A model generated the notes under the pieces. It was not told the origin of the DNA, did no database searches, and was given only the letters and a program-made list of their open reading frames with translations. Made by a program: the position numbers and the translations under genes. This document shows, piece after piece, positions 25,428 through 35,378 of a stretch of 64,000 nt of DNA. Source of the stretch: an uncultured Bacteroidota bacterium (GTDB lineage Bacteria; Bacteroidota; Bacteroidia; Bacteroidales; VadinHA17); assembly GCA_903824785.1 (NCBI GenBank), contig CAIJYD010000052.1, forward strand, positions 18,486-82,485, read 5' to 3'. Numbering within the stretch: position 1 is the first letter of the stretch; each line of letters begins with the position of its first letter.

Positions 25428-28022
25428 ATGAAGACCAGAAAAACTAAAACAGTTACAGAGAAGATTGTTACTCCAGTTGCCAGGCAGTTTCCGATAGTGG
25501 GTATTGGTGCTTCAGCAGGTGGACTGGAAGCTCTGGAGCAATTCTTTAAAAATATGCCGGTTAATAACGGAATGGCCTTTGTTGTTATTCAGCACCTTGA
25601 TCCAAACCATGTTGGCATAATGCCGGAGTTATTACAGCGTATTACCGGGATGAAGGTAGTTCAGGCTTCAGATAAGCTTAAAGTTAAGCCTAACTGCGTT
25701 TATGTTATACCACCAAACAAGAGCATGTCAATTCTTAATGGCTCCCTGTTTCTTTTCGATCCGATTGAATCGCGCGGTCTTCGCCTGCCTGTTGATATTT
25801 TCTTCCGTTCCCTTGCCCTCGATAGACATGAGAAGGCCATCGGCATTATACTTTCAGGTATGGGAAGTGATGGAAGCCTTGGTGTAAAAGCCATTAAGGA
25901 GAAAAATGGTATTGTAATGGTCCAGGACCCATCCTCTGCCAAGTTTGATGGGATGCCTCGTAGCGCATCAGAAGCCGTAATTGCTGATATTGTAGCGTTT
26001 GCGGAGGAATTGCCCGCTAAACTAATAGATTTTCTTAAGTTTATACCTATCGTATCAGCAGATATAGAAATTGACAGTAAGAGCAAAAGCAACCTTGAGA
26101 AGATTGTTATTCTTTTGCGCGAACAGACAGGGCACGACTTTTCACTTTATAAGAAAAACACTCTGTTCCGTCGTATTGAAAGGCGCAAAGGAATTCATCA
26201 GATCGACAAAATTCAAAATTATGTGCGCTTTTTACAGGAAAATCCAAAAGAGGTAGATATCCTTTTTAAAGAGCTTCTTATAGGTGTAACCAGCTTTTTC
26301 CGCGACCCTTCTGTATGGGAATTGCTAAAAGACAAGATTTTACCTGAATTGTTAAACGGGCTTCCAAACGGGTATATGCTTCGTGCATGGGTGCCTGCAT
26401 GCTCTACCGGAGAAGAGGCTTATTCGATTGCAATTGTCTTTAAAGAGGCTGTCGAACGATTGAAACTGCACAAAAACCTTACGCTTCAGATATTCGCAAC
26501 CGATCTCGATCAGGATGCAATTGAACTGGCCCGTAAAGGAGTTTTTCCTTCAAATATTGATGTTGATGTATCGGCGGAACGTATTAACAGGTTTTTTACA
26601 GTTGAAGCTGATGGCTATAGGGTTAATAACTTAATACGCGAAATGGTTGTGTTTGCTACACAGAATGTTATTAAAGATCCCCCATTCACCAAACTCGACT
26701 TTCTTTCGTGCCGTAACATGCTGATTTACATGGAGCCGGAATTACAAAAAAAGCTGATGCTGCTCTTCAATTACAGTCTTAACCCCGGGGGTGTATTGTT
26801 GCTGGGCACGGCCGAAACACTGGGAACCCAGAATGAAGGTTTTTCCGAACTCGACCTGAGGCTTAAGTTTTACAAACGTACAAAGTCACCTCTTTTACCT
26901 GAACTGATTGATTTTCCAAGCTCTTTTTCCAGGCCAAGAAAGCTATCATCAGGAATGGAAAAAATTGAAGTCTTTGAAAATATACAGAGTGTTGCCGACC
27001 GGATCCTTCTTCAGCGGTTTGCCCCTCCAAGTGTGCTGGTGAATAATGTCGGAGATGTTATCTATATTACAGGGCGTACCGGAAAATATCTTGAGCCGGT
27101 TGCAGGCAAGGCTAACTGGAACATTCATGTAATGGCCCGCGAGGGATTGCGTCAGGAGTTGCCGGGTGCTTTCAGAAAAGCAAAACAGAACTACTCCCCT
27201 GTAACAGTGAGTAATATTAAAATAGGAACCAATGGCGGTACTCAGTTTGTTGATGTAACTGTTCAGCGACTCGACAGCCCCGAACCTATAAAAGGAATGT
27301 TTATGATAGTTTTTACAGATGTCCCGGCAATTATCAGCGAAAAAATGTATCCGAAATCAGGAAAAATCAACAAGGATGGTACATTCACCGAGCTGGAAAT
27401 TAAACTACAGAGAAGCTATGAGGACCTTCAGGGTACCCGCGAAGAGATGCAAACATCACAGGAAGAGCTGAAATCCACAAATGAGGAACTTCAATCAACC
27501 AATGAGGAACTTCAGTCAACCAACGAGGAACTTACAACTTCAAAAGAAGAGATGCAGAGTCTGAATGAGGAGTTGCAAACGTTAAATCTTGAACTTTTGA
27601 GCAAGGTAACTGATTTTGTTCAGGCCAACGATGATATGAAAAACCTTCTTAACAGCACTGAAATTGCCACTCTCTTCCTCGATAAGGATTTGAGTATCCG
27701 CCGCTTCACTGAACAGTTAACAAATATAGTTAAAATACGTACCACTGACATAGGCAGGCCATTTAATGATCTTGTTAATACATTGCAATATCCTGATTTA
27801 GGCGTTAATGCCTTACAGGTGATTAAAACACTTACGACTATTGAAAAGGCTGTTCCAGCAACCGATGGAAGGTGGTTCAATATAAGAATAATGCCCTACA
27901 GGACAATAGACGACCGCATTGATGGACTTGTTCTGACATTTGCTGATATTACAGGATCAAAAAAAGTAGAAATGGAATTGATTGAAGCTAAAGAGATTCT
28001 TAAAAAAGCAAATCTGAAATAG
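25428..28022 (+). CDS. CheB-CheR-PAS fusion protein
   Basis: An 864-residue fusion. The CheB methylesterase domain carries the catalytic triad Ser29 (GIGASAGG), His56 (VIQHLDPNH) and Asp148 (SGMGSDGS). A CheR methyltransferase follows (about 210-480; GVTSFFRDP, SAM site WVPACSTGEEAYSIA). A coiled coil built of seven-residue repeats (STNEELQ) spans about 664-724, and a C-terminal PAS domain spans about 740-850. There is no receiver and no kinase domain in the chain. The same chain could in principle add and remove methyl groups on glutamates, yet no chemoreceptor, CheA or CheW is in the window. It leads a run of PAS histidine kinases, so non-chemotactic signalling is likely. Such fusions are widespread but poorly understood. 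Confidence 0.92.
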   Translation: MKTRKTKTVTEKIVTPVARQFPIVGIGASAGGLEALEQFFKNMPVNNGMAFVVIQHLDPNHVGIMPELLQRITGMKVVQASDKLKVKPNCVYVIPPNKSMSILNGSLFLFDPIESRGLRLPVDIFFRSLALDRHEKAIGIILSGMGSDGSLGVKAIKEKNGIVMVQDPSSAKFDGMPRSASEAVIADIVAFAEELPAKLIDFLKFIPIVSADIEIDSKSKSNLEKIVILLREQTGHDFSLYKKNTLFRRIERRKGIHQIDKIQNYVRFLQENPKEVDILFKELLIGVTSFFRDPSVWELLKDKILPELLNGLPNGYMLRAWVPACSTGEEAYSIAIVFKEAVERLKLHKNLTLQIFATDLDQDAIELARKGVFPSNIDVDVSAERINRFFTVEADGYRVNNLIREMVVFATQNVIKDPPFTKLDFLSCRNMLIYMEPELQKKLMLLFNYSLNPGGVLLLGTAETLGTQNEGFSELDLRLKFYKRTKSPLLPELIDFPSSFSRPRKLSSGMEKIEVFENIQSVADRILLQRFAPPSVLVNNVGDVIYITGRTGKYLEPVAGKANWNIHVMAREGLRQELPGAFRKAKQNYSPVTVSNIKIGTNGGTQFVDVTVQRLDSPEPIKGMFMIVFTDVPAIISEKMYPKSGKINKDGTFTELEIKLQRSYEDLQGTREEMQTSQEELKSTNEELQSTNEELQSTNEELTTSKEEMQSLNEELQTLNLELLSKVTDFVQANDDMKNLLNSTEIATLFLDKDLSIRRFTEQLTNIVKIRTTDIGRPFNDLVNTLQYPDLGVNALQVIKTLTTIEKAVPATDGRWFNIRIMPYRTIDDRIDGLVLTFADITGSKKVEMELIEAKEILKKANLK

Positions 28023-28059
28023 GCAGAAGCTCGCCCTTTTTTAATTTACCTCTGAACTA

Positions 28060-29355
28060 ATGAAAAAAGGAGACAATTCAAATATTTCCCCATTACACCT
28101 GAAAGCAGAGGCGCTTTTGAAAAAACAGGCCGGGAAGCCTGTTTTGGAACTTTCTGAAGCCGAAACAAAAAAACTTATCTACGAGCTAAAGGTACATCAG
28201 ATTGAGCTGGAAATGCAGAAGGATGAACTTCTGCGTACGAAAACCAATCTTGAGGAAGTTAGTGATAAATACAATGAGCTCTTCGATTTTGCACCATGTG
28301 GATACTTTATTCTTAACGAAGATGGAACAATTGAGGATCTTAATCTTGCCGCAGCTAAAATGGCAGGAAAAACCCGATCACAGTTAAAAGGAAGTTCTTT
28401 CGGCTTTTTTGTTTCAGACGATTCCAGACCACTTTTCAATAATTTTCTCGGGAAAGCATTTGAGACCAGATTTGAACAATTCTGTGAGGTAACTTTTGTT
28501 ACAGACCGAAACAATCTGAAATTTATAAGGCTATCCGGTATCGTAAAAGAAAAAAACACAAAATGTTTTGTATTGGCTATTGATCTGACTTTGGAAAAAC
28601 TGGCAGAAAAAGAGATAAAGCTCAAGAATGAACAACTTGTTAAGGTAAATGCTGAAAAAGATAAGTTTCTCTCTATTATCGCACACGATCTGAGAAGCCC
28701 TTTCAACAGCTTTTTAGGCCTTACGCAAATTCTGGCAGAAGAATTGCCCGATCTGACTGCCGATGAGATCCGGAATATCGTTTTTAGTATGAGAACCTCG
28801 GCAATCAACTTTTATAATTTTCTCGAAAATCTTCTCCACTGGGCAAAAGTGCAGCAGGGATTAGTTGTTTTTAATCCGAAGCTGGCTAAACTGCTTCCTG
28901 CTGTTAATGAAAGCATAACTCTACTTATTGAGCCGGCAAAAATCAAGAAAATTGACCTTTCATGCAATATCCCTGATAATATTGAGGTTTATACCGATGT
29001 AAATATTCTTTATACCGTAATCAGGAATCTTGTTTCAAATGCTATTAAATTTACTCCTAAAGGGGGGGACGTAAAAATCTCAGCTAAAGTAGTCAGAGAC
29101 GAAAAAGTTGAAATTTGCATTCAGGATAGCGGTATAGGAATGAGCCGGTTAATTACAGATAATCTTTTCCGTATTGGTATTCAGTCAAACAGGCAGGGTA
29201 CGGAAGGTGAGCCGAGCACAGGGCTGGGACTGATTATTTGTAAAGACTTTATTGAAAGCCAGGGCGAAAAACTTATCATCGAAAGTGAAGAAGGAATAGG
29301 AAGTATTTTTAAATTTACATTACCGGTATTTAACAAAAATATGAAAATCGGTTAA
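28060..29355 (+). CDS. PAS-domain histidine kinase
   Basis: A 431-residue cytoplasmic kinase: N-terminal helical lead (ELKVHQIELEMQKDELL), one PAS domain (NELFDFAPCGYFILNEDG, about 70-185), then HisKA with phospho-acceptor His in SIIAHDLRSPFNSFLG. The ATPase domain has N-box VIRNLVSNAIKFTP, G1 IQDSGIGMS and G2 PSTGLGLIICKDF. There is no membrane segment, so the signal is intracellular or relayed from partners. It follows the CheB/CheR/PAS gene, which has no kinase of its own, after 37 bases. The two together look like a split version of a CheB-CheR-PAS-kinase chain. Confidence 0.92.
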   Translation: MKKGDNSNISPLHLKAEALLKKQAGKPVLELSEAETKKLIYELKVHQIELEMQKDELLRTKTNLEEVSDKYNELFDFAPCGYFILNEDGTIEDLNLAAAKMAGKTRSQLKGSSFGFFVSDDSRPLFNNFLGKAFETRFEQFCEVTFVTDRNNLKFIRLSGIVKEKNTKCFVLAIDLTLEKLAEKEIKLKNEQLVKVNAEKDKFLSIIAHDLRSPFNSFLGLTQILAEELPDLTADEIRNIVFSMRTSAINFYNFLENLLHWAKVQQGLVVFNPKLAKLLPAVNESITLLIEPAKIKKIDLSCNIPDNIEVYTDVNILYTVIRNLVSNAIKFTPKGGDVKISAKVVRDEKVEICIQDSGIGMSRLITDNLFRIGIQSNRQGTEGEPSTGLGLIICKDFIESQGEKLIIESEEGIGSIFKFTLPVFNKNMKIG

Positions 29356-29449
29356 CCGTATTCCCGATAACAACCGGGGCTTACCGCATTACCTATTATT
29401 ATCGGAAGCACACCGCACATTAAATATTTTTATACTCATCCGAACTTTT

Positions 29450-32400
29450 ATGAAACTCTTGCCCAATCTGCTTATTGTAGATGATTCTGTCGAAAACCTG
29501 CTTTTTCTTGAGACTCTTATCAGAAAAGTAAAAGTTAATCTGATCAAGGCGGTTTCCGGTCCGGAGGCATTGGAGAAAACCAGGGGAATTGACCTCGCAT
29601 TAGCCATTCTGGATGTAAGAATGCCGGGGATGGACGGCTATGAGCTTGCTATGAGGATGAATGAGGAAAGAGAGGTTGAGAAGGTGCCGATTATTTTTCT
29701 TACTGCCGATAATGGGAGTGGAGTACGTTTGATGAAAGGATATGAATCAGGTGCTGTTGATTATATCTCCAAACCTGTTGATATTCATATTCTGCAATGT
29801 AAAATAAATATATTTCTCGATATTTTCCGGCAGAAACAGACAATTATTCATAAGGCTGAACAGCTGGAAAAATCTACTCAGGAGCTATTAAGGGTTAATA
29901 CAGCCCTGAAAATGAGTGAGGAAAAATACCGTGGTTACATTGACAATGCTCCCGATGGAGTTTTTGTCATTGATGAAAACGGGAAATTTGTTGATCTGAA
30001 TCTGGCAGCTCCCAGAATATCAGGCTACCTGAAAGATAATTTGTTAAAGATGTCGGTAGCTGATTTGTTTCCCGAGGAATCGGCTGCGGCAGGCCTTATT
30101 CTTTTCAGCGATTTGTATAAAACAGGGTCTTTAAAAGCCGATCTGCCGTTTATTCATAAAAACGGAACCAAGAGATGGTGGGCTGTAGAAGCTGTAAAGA
30201 TTACCGGATCACGATTTCTGGTTTTTGTTAAAGATATTACCCAACGTGTTGAGATTGAGGAGATATTAAGGAACAATCAGATAGAAGTTGAGATGCAGAA
30301 TGAAGAGCTTCAGATAGCCAGGTCATTTGCCATGGATACTGCTGAAAAATATTCTGAATTATACGAATTCGCTCCATCGGCATATTTTACACTTTCTACT
30401 GATCAGACAATTAAGGAATTGAACCACAGAGGAGCCCAGATGCTTGGCAAGGAACGTTTATTCTTGGTAAACAGTCGTTTTGCCGACTTTATCTCCAAAA
30501 ATACACTTCCGGTGTTCGATGAATTTTTTGTTAAAGTGCTTAATAAAAAAAGCAAGGAAATATGTGAAGTAATTATTGAGGCAGAGGGAAAAAAACCTAA
30601 ATATGTTCATGTTGAAGGTGTTGTCGTCGGAAAAGGGACACAATGCCTGCTAACTTTAGTGGATATAACCGAGAGAAAAAAAGCTGAATCGGATATTTAT
30701 ACAGCAAACAGTTTTTTAGATTCCATAGTTGATAACATTCCGAATATGGTATTTGTAAAAGATGCAAAATCGTTACGCTTTGTTAGGGTAAACAGATGGG
30801 GCACCGAATTGCTGGGAATTCCAAAGGAAGAACTTATCGGGAAAAATGATTACGATTTTTTCCCAAAGGAGCATGCCGATAGTTTTACTGCGAAAGATCA
30901 GGAAGTACTGAAGGGAAGAGAGATTCTGAATATTACTGAAGAGCCTATAGTTACAAGGAATAGGGGAAAACGTATTCTGAATACTAAAAAGGTTCCGATT
31001 CTCAACCCACTTGGCGAACCGGAATATTTGCTTGGGATCTCCGAAGATATAACCGAGCGTAAAATTCTTGAAGATCTTCTTGAGCAGAACCGCCTTAATT
31101 ATGAAATATTTTTCAATTCAATTAATGATTTTTTGTTTGTGCTTAATCTGGAAGGAAAATTTATTCATGTAAATACAAAGGTTAAGGAGCGGCTTGGATA
31201 TACAAATGAAGAACTGCTGGGGCAATCGGTTTTGATGATTCATCCTTCTGAAAGGCAAGATGAAGTTAAACGGATTTTTGCAGAGATGTTAGTTGGAGAA
31301 ATAGAGTTTTATCCGGTCCCGGTTATTACAAAAAACGGGATTCAGATTCCGGTAGAAACTAGGGTTACCCATGGCTTCTGGAACGGAAAACCTGCAATTT
31401 TCGGAGCCGGCAAGGATGTATCACTGATTAAATTATCTGAAGAGAAATTCTCAAAAGTATTTTATATTAACCCATCTGCCTGTAGTTTAACCGATGAACT
31501 GACAGGCAATTATGTTGAAGTAAATGATGCCTTTTCTGCGCTTCTTGGTTTTGAAAAAACTGAAGTAATAGGCAAAACATCTCTTGAACTTGGAATAGTA
31601 ACTCCTGATATCCTCAACGACCTGTTAAGTAGGGTAGATCCCAATGAGAAAGTGGTGAACATGGAAACCAGCTTAATAGCAAAGAACGGTAGTGTGAGAA
31701 ACGTGCTGCTTTCGTCAGAAAAGTTATTACTGCAGGAAAATAATTACCTCTTTACTGTTGCTCATGACATTACCAGCCTGAAACAAGCAGGTCAGGCACT
31801 GAAGGTAAACGAGGAAAAATACAGGACAATGCTTAATGCCTCCCCGGATGGTATTTTATTGATAAACCTGAAAGGAATAATTACTGAAGTATCAGAAATA
31901 GGGCTCGAATTATTCGGAGCTGATAAGCGGGATGACTTTTTGGGAACAGATATATTCCTTTATATTCCGTCTGAGGAAAAGAACAACCTGATCGGGATCT
32001 TTGAAAAGACTATGATTGAAGGGCTTGTTCAGAATGCCGGGTTGATAGTCAGAAAGAAAAACAATGCTCTGTTTGCTTCCGAAGCAAGCGTCACTTTAAT
32101 ACAGGGGCCCGAGGGAGAACCGGTATCATTTATGGTAATTATCCGCGATATTTCCCAGCGGAAAAAAATGGAGGCAAAGCAGATTCATTCCGACCGTATG
32201 GCTAATCTGGGCGAAATGGCTTCCGGTATTGCACATGAGATAAACCAACCGCTCAATATCATCTCAATGGTGATGGATAAAATTTTATTCGAGTCGGCAA
32301 AAACAAAAACTATCGATATCGAATTTCTTAAAATGAAATCCGATAAAATATTTGAAAATATTATTCGCATGAGGAATATAATTGATCATATAAGGGCATT

Positions 32401-32917
32401 TTCGAGAAGCCACGATGATTATGTTCTCTCAGCATTTGACATTAATTCAAGTATCGAAAATGCTGTTTCTATGATTTTGGAACAGTTCAAATACCTTGGC
32501 ATAACCCTTAATCTTCATCTTGGGAAAAAAATCCCTCAGATTGTCGGAAATACTTATAAGTTTGAACAGGTTATCCTAAATCTGCTTATTAATGCTAAAG
32601 ATGCAGTGATTGAAAGGAAAGGCAAAGACCTCAATTATGTTGAAATGGTGATCGGACTTAAATCGTATATGGATAATCAATCTGTAATAGTTGAAATTAC
32701 TGATAATGGGATCGGAATAGGCAACGATGATATAAATAATATTATGCTTCCTTTTTATACTACAAAAGATGAGGGAAAAGGCACCGGACTTGGGTTGTCT
32801 ATTTGTTATCAGATAATTAAGGAGATGAACGGAAGCATTGAAATTACGAGCCAGAACTCAGACGGTACAAAAATTATGATAGTACTTAATATCCTGAAGA
32901 GCAAACAAGAACATTAA
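29450..32917 (+). CDS. Hybrid receiver - six PAS - histidine kinase
   Basis: A 1155-residue protein. It starts with a receiver domain (acidic D11/D12, phospho-acceptor D55 in LAILDVRMPG, K108 in SKPVD). Then come six successive PAS-like units, recognisable by openings such as NAPDGVFVIDENG, FAPSAYFTLSTD, NIPNMVFVKDAK and ASPDGILLINLKG. It ends with HisKA (H929 in GIAHEINQPLNIIS) and an HATPase (G1 EITDNGIGIG, G2 GKGTGLGLSICYQI). It is fully soluble. A receiver at the N-terminus of a kinase suggests it takes phosphate from another kinase, for instance the upstream one. Its C-terminal 330 residues are closely similar to the next gene, a sign of duplication. Confidence 0.93.
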   Translation: MKLLPNLLIVDDSVENLLFLETLIRKVKVNLIKAVSGPEALEKTRGIDLALAILDVRMPGMDGYELAMRMNEEREVEKVPIIFLTADNGSGVRLMKGYESGAVDYISKPVDIHILQCKINIFLDIFRQKQTIIHKAEQLEKSTQELLRVNTALKMSEEKYRGYIDNAPDGVFVIDENGKFVDLNLAAPRISGYLKDNLLKMSVADLFPEESAAAGLILFSDLYKTGSLKADLPFIHKNGTKRWWAVEAVKITGSRFLVFVKDITQRVEIEEILRNNQIEVEMQNEELQIARSFAMDTAEKYSELYEFAPSAYFTLSTDQTIKELNHRGAQMLGKERLFLVNSRFADFISKNTLPVFDEFFVKVLNKKSKEICEVIIEAEGKKPKYVHVEGVVVGKGTQCLLTLVDITERKKAESDIYTANSFLDSIVDNIPNMVFVKDAKSLRFVRVNRWGTELLGIPKEELIGKNDYDFFPKEHADSFTAKDQEVLKGREILNITEEPIVTRNRGKRILNTKKVPILNPLGEPEYLLGISEDITERKILEDLLEQNRLNYEIFFNSINDFLFVLNLEGKFIHVNTKVKERLGYTNEELLGQSVLMIHPSERQDEVKRIFAEMLVGEIEFYPVPVITKNGIQIPVETRVTHGFWNGKPAIFGAGKDVSLIKLSEEKFSKVFYINPSACSLTDELTGNYVEVNDAFSALLGFEKTEVIGKTSLELGIVTPDILNDLLSRVDPNEKVVNMETSLIAKNGSVRNVLLSSEKLLLQENNYLFTVAHDITSLKQAGQALKVNEEKYRTMLNASPDGILLINLKGIITEVSEIGLELFGADKRDDFLGTDIFLYIPSEEKNNLIGIFEKTMIEGLVQNAGLIVRKKNNALFASEASVTLIQGPEGEPVSFMVIIRDISQRKKMEAKQIHSDRMANLGEMASGIAHEINQPLNIISMVMDKILFESAKTKTIDIEFLKMKSDKIFENIIRMRNIIDHIRAFSRSHDDYVLSAFDINSSIENAVSMILEQFKYLGITLNLHLGKKIPQIVGNTYKFEQVILNLLINAKDAVIERKGKDLNYVEMVIGLKSYMDNQSVIVEITDNGIGIGNDDINNIMLPFYTTKDEGKGTGLGLSICYQIIKEMNGSIEITSQNSDGTKIMIVLNILKSKQEH

Positions 32918-32961
32918 AATTAAAATAATCCTGATTTGAATATTACAACTAATCATTTTGC

Positions 32962-35376
32962 ATGAGTATAGCAGATAATAAATCAGACAAGGATGTTCTG
33001 CGTAAAAAGGCAGAAGAGTTGCTTAAGAAGAGGAAGTTGAAAATTTCTTTGGATCATACCAAAGCCGACTGGCTTAAGGCCATTCACGAGCTTGATGTTT
33101 ATAAGATTGAGCTGGAAATGCAGAGCGAAGAACTCAGGTTGCCTGTAATTGCTGCACAGGAAGCCCTCCGGCTGAGTGAGGAAAACTTTCGTTTAATATT
33201 TGAAAACAATTCGGCCGCAATTGCAATTATTGAGCCTGACACAACCATCTCAATGGTTAATGATGCCTACTGTAAGCTGGGTGGTTTCAAAAAGGAAGAG
33301 GTGATCGGAACCAGCTGGACCCGCCAGATTCCACCGGAAGATCTCGGACGGTTAAAGGAATATAACCGTATGAGATTGCTTAACCCAAAGGATGCCCCAA
33401 ATAAATACGAATTTACCTTCTATAATAAGAATGGGGAGATACGAAATGCCCTGATGTCAATTTCTTTGTCGGAACACCGGAAAATAATTGCATCGTTTAT
33501 TGATATTACCGATCGTAAGCTGGCTGAAAAGAAGCTTTATGAAAGTGAACTGAATTACCGTCTCCTTATTGAAACTTCAGACCAGGGCATTTTGGTTGAA
33601 CGCGGTACAAATTTCCGTTTTGTAAATTCCAAAATGACGGAGATTACCGGATATACCGACACCGAACTTCTTACTTTGCCTATCATGGATATTGTTCATA
33701 ACGAAGACAGAGAGCTGGCAAAAGGAAATTATACAAAGCGAATCAATGGGGAGGATGTTGATAAAAAATATTGTTTCAGGATCATTCATAAAGACGGAAG
33801 TGTAAAATGGATTGAAATTTCCGGAGCTAAAAGTGAATGGGAAGGACAACCTGCAGTAATTAACTTTGTAACAGACATTACTGCCAGGAAGCTTTCTGAA
33901 GAAGAACTTCAGTTGCAGAGCGAAATTCTTGAGAATATGGAAGAAGGAGTTCTTCTTATTCGCGCTGCCGATGCAGTTATCCTTTATGCGAATCCTGTAA
34001 TAGAATCTCTTTTCGGTTACAAACAGGGTAAACTGATTGGTATGTCTATTACTTCCCTTTATTCATTTACTGAAAAATCGCCGGAAGAAATAATTAAAAC
34101 TCTGAATGCAGCCAGAAAATGGAATGGTGAGGTTCAGATGAAAAAAAAAGATGGAACTCTCTGTTGGGGACATGCAAACGTTCTGACTTTTAATCATCCG
34201 AAATTCGGACCTGTATGGATTTCTATATATACCGATATTACTGAGCTCAGGGAGGCTGAACGCTCCATGGTAATAAGCGAAGAGAAATACAGAACAACAC
34301 TAAATGCTTCTCCCGACGGTATTTTATTAACAGACATGAATGGATTAATTACCGAAGTATCTGAAATAGGACTTGAACTATTCGGGACACATACAAAAAA
34401 TGACCTTGTTGGCAAAGCTTTCAGTCAGTTCATCGCACCTGAAGATGAAAAAGCAATGCATGAACTGTTTGAAAAGACAATGAATGAAGGGCTATTTCAG
34501 AACGCAGGATTGAAAATAAAAAAAATAAGCAAGACATCTTTTTTAAGTGAAACAAGCGCCACTCTGATACAGGGGCCAACCGGCGAACCATTATCATTCA
34601 TGGTCGTAATACGCGATATTTCGCATCGACAGAAAATGGAAACAAATCAGATGCATGCCGATCGTATGGCAAATCTGGGCGAAATGGCCTCAGGAATTGC
34701 ACATGAGATAAATCAGCCACTGAATATTATCTCTATGGTTCTTGATAAAATCCTGTTCGAAAGTGATAAAACGGAAACAATAGATAAAGGGTTTCTTAAA
34801 AATAAAGCAGATAAGATTTTTGAGAATATTACACGGATCAGGAATATTATAGACCATATCAGGGCTTTTTCAATGAGCCAAAATGATTATGTTCTTTCAT
34901 TATTTAATGTAAATGCCAGTATCGAAAATGCTGTATCATTGATTGTTGAACAGTTTAAACACCTTGGAATAAGACTGAATCTTCATCTTGATAAAAAAAT
35001 TCCACAGATAATCGGAAATACCTTTAAATTTGAGCAGGTTATTGTAAACCTTTTAAACAATGCCAAGGATGCTGTTATCGAAAAGAAAAACAAGCAGGAA
35101 GAATACTGCGATCTGATAGTTGCTATAAGATCTTTTCGTGAGAATGAAACTCTGATTGTTGAGATTACAGATAATGGAATCGGCATTAGTAATGACGATA
35201 TAAACAATATTATTCTCCCTTTTTATACCACTAAAGAGGAAGGAAAGGGAACAGGTCTGGGATTATCTATCTGTTACCAGATAATTAAGGAGATGGGTGG
35301 GAACATTGACATTACGAGTGATAAGGTTTACGGAACAAAAATTAAGCTGGTTTTGAAAATTCAAAAGAAAAATTAG
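32962..35376 (+). CDS. Four-PAS histidine kinase, paralogue of the preceding kinase
   Basis: An 804-residue soluble kinase. After a helical lead (about 1-75) it has four PAS units (openings NNSAAIAIIEPDT, TSDQGILVERGT, MEEGVLLIRAAD, ASPDGILLTDMNG), then HisKA (GIAHEINQPLNIISMVLDKI) and HATPase (EITDNGIGIS, GKGTGLGLSICYQI). The last PAS and the whole kinase core match the preceding protein almost word for word, so the two genes derive from a duplication, with different PAS sets in front. It has no receiver. Its stop is 2 bases before the sigma-54 activator gene, making that activator its probable phosphorylation partner. Confidence 0.93.
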   Translation: MSIADNKSDKDVLRKKAEELLKKRKLKISLDHTKADWLKAIHELDVYKIELEMQSEELRLPVIAAQEALRLSEENFRLIFENNSAAIAIIEPDTTISMVNDAYCKLGGFKKEEVIGTSWTRQIPPEDLGRLKEYNRMRLLNPKDAPNKYEFTFYNKNGEIRNALMSISLSEHRKIIASFIDITDRKLAEKKLYESELNYRLLIETSDQGILVERGTNFRFVNSKMTEITGYTDTELLTLPIMDIVHNEDRELAKGNYTKRINGEDVDKKYCFRIIHKDGSVKWIEISGAKSEWEGQPAVINFVTDITARKLSEEELQLQSEILENMEEGVLLIRAADAVILYANPVIESLFGYKQGKLIGMSITSLYSFTEKSPEEIIKTLNAARKWNGEVQMKKKDGTLCWGHANVLTFNHPKFGPVWISIYTDITELREAERSMVISEEKYRTTLNASPDGILLTDMNGLITEVSEIGLELFGTHTKNDLVGKAFSQFIAPEDEKAMHELFEKTMNEGLFQNAGLKIKKISKTSFLSETSATLIQGPTGEPLSFMVVIRDISHRQKMETNQMHADRMANLGEMASGIAHEINQPLNIISMVLDKILFESDKTETIDKGFLKNKADKIFENITRIRNIIDHIRAFSMSQNDYVLSLFNVNASIENAVSLIVEQFKHLGIRLNLHLDKKIPQIIGNTFKFEQVIVNLLNNAKDAVIEKKNKQEEYCDLIVAIRSFRENETLIVEITDNGIGISNDDINNIILPFYTTKEEGKGTGLGLSICYQIIKEMGGNIDITSDKVYGTKIKLVLKIQKKN

Positions 35377-35378
35377 AG

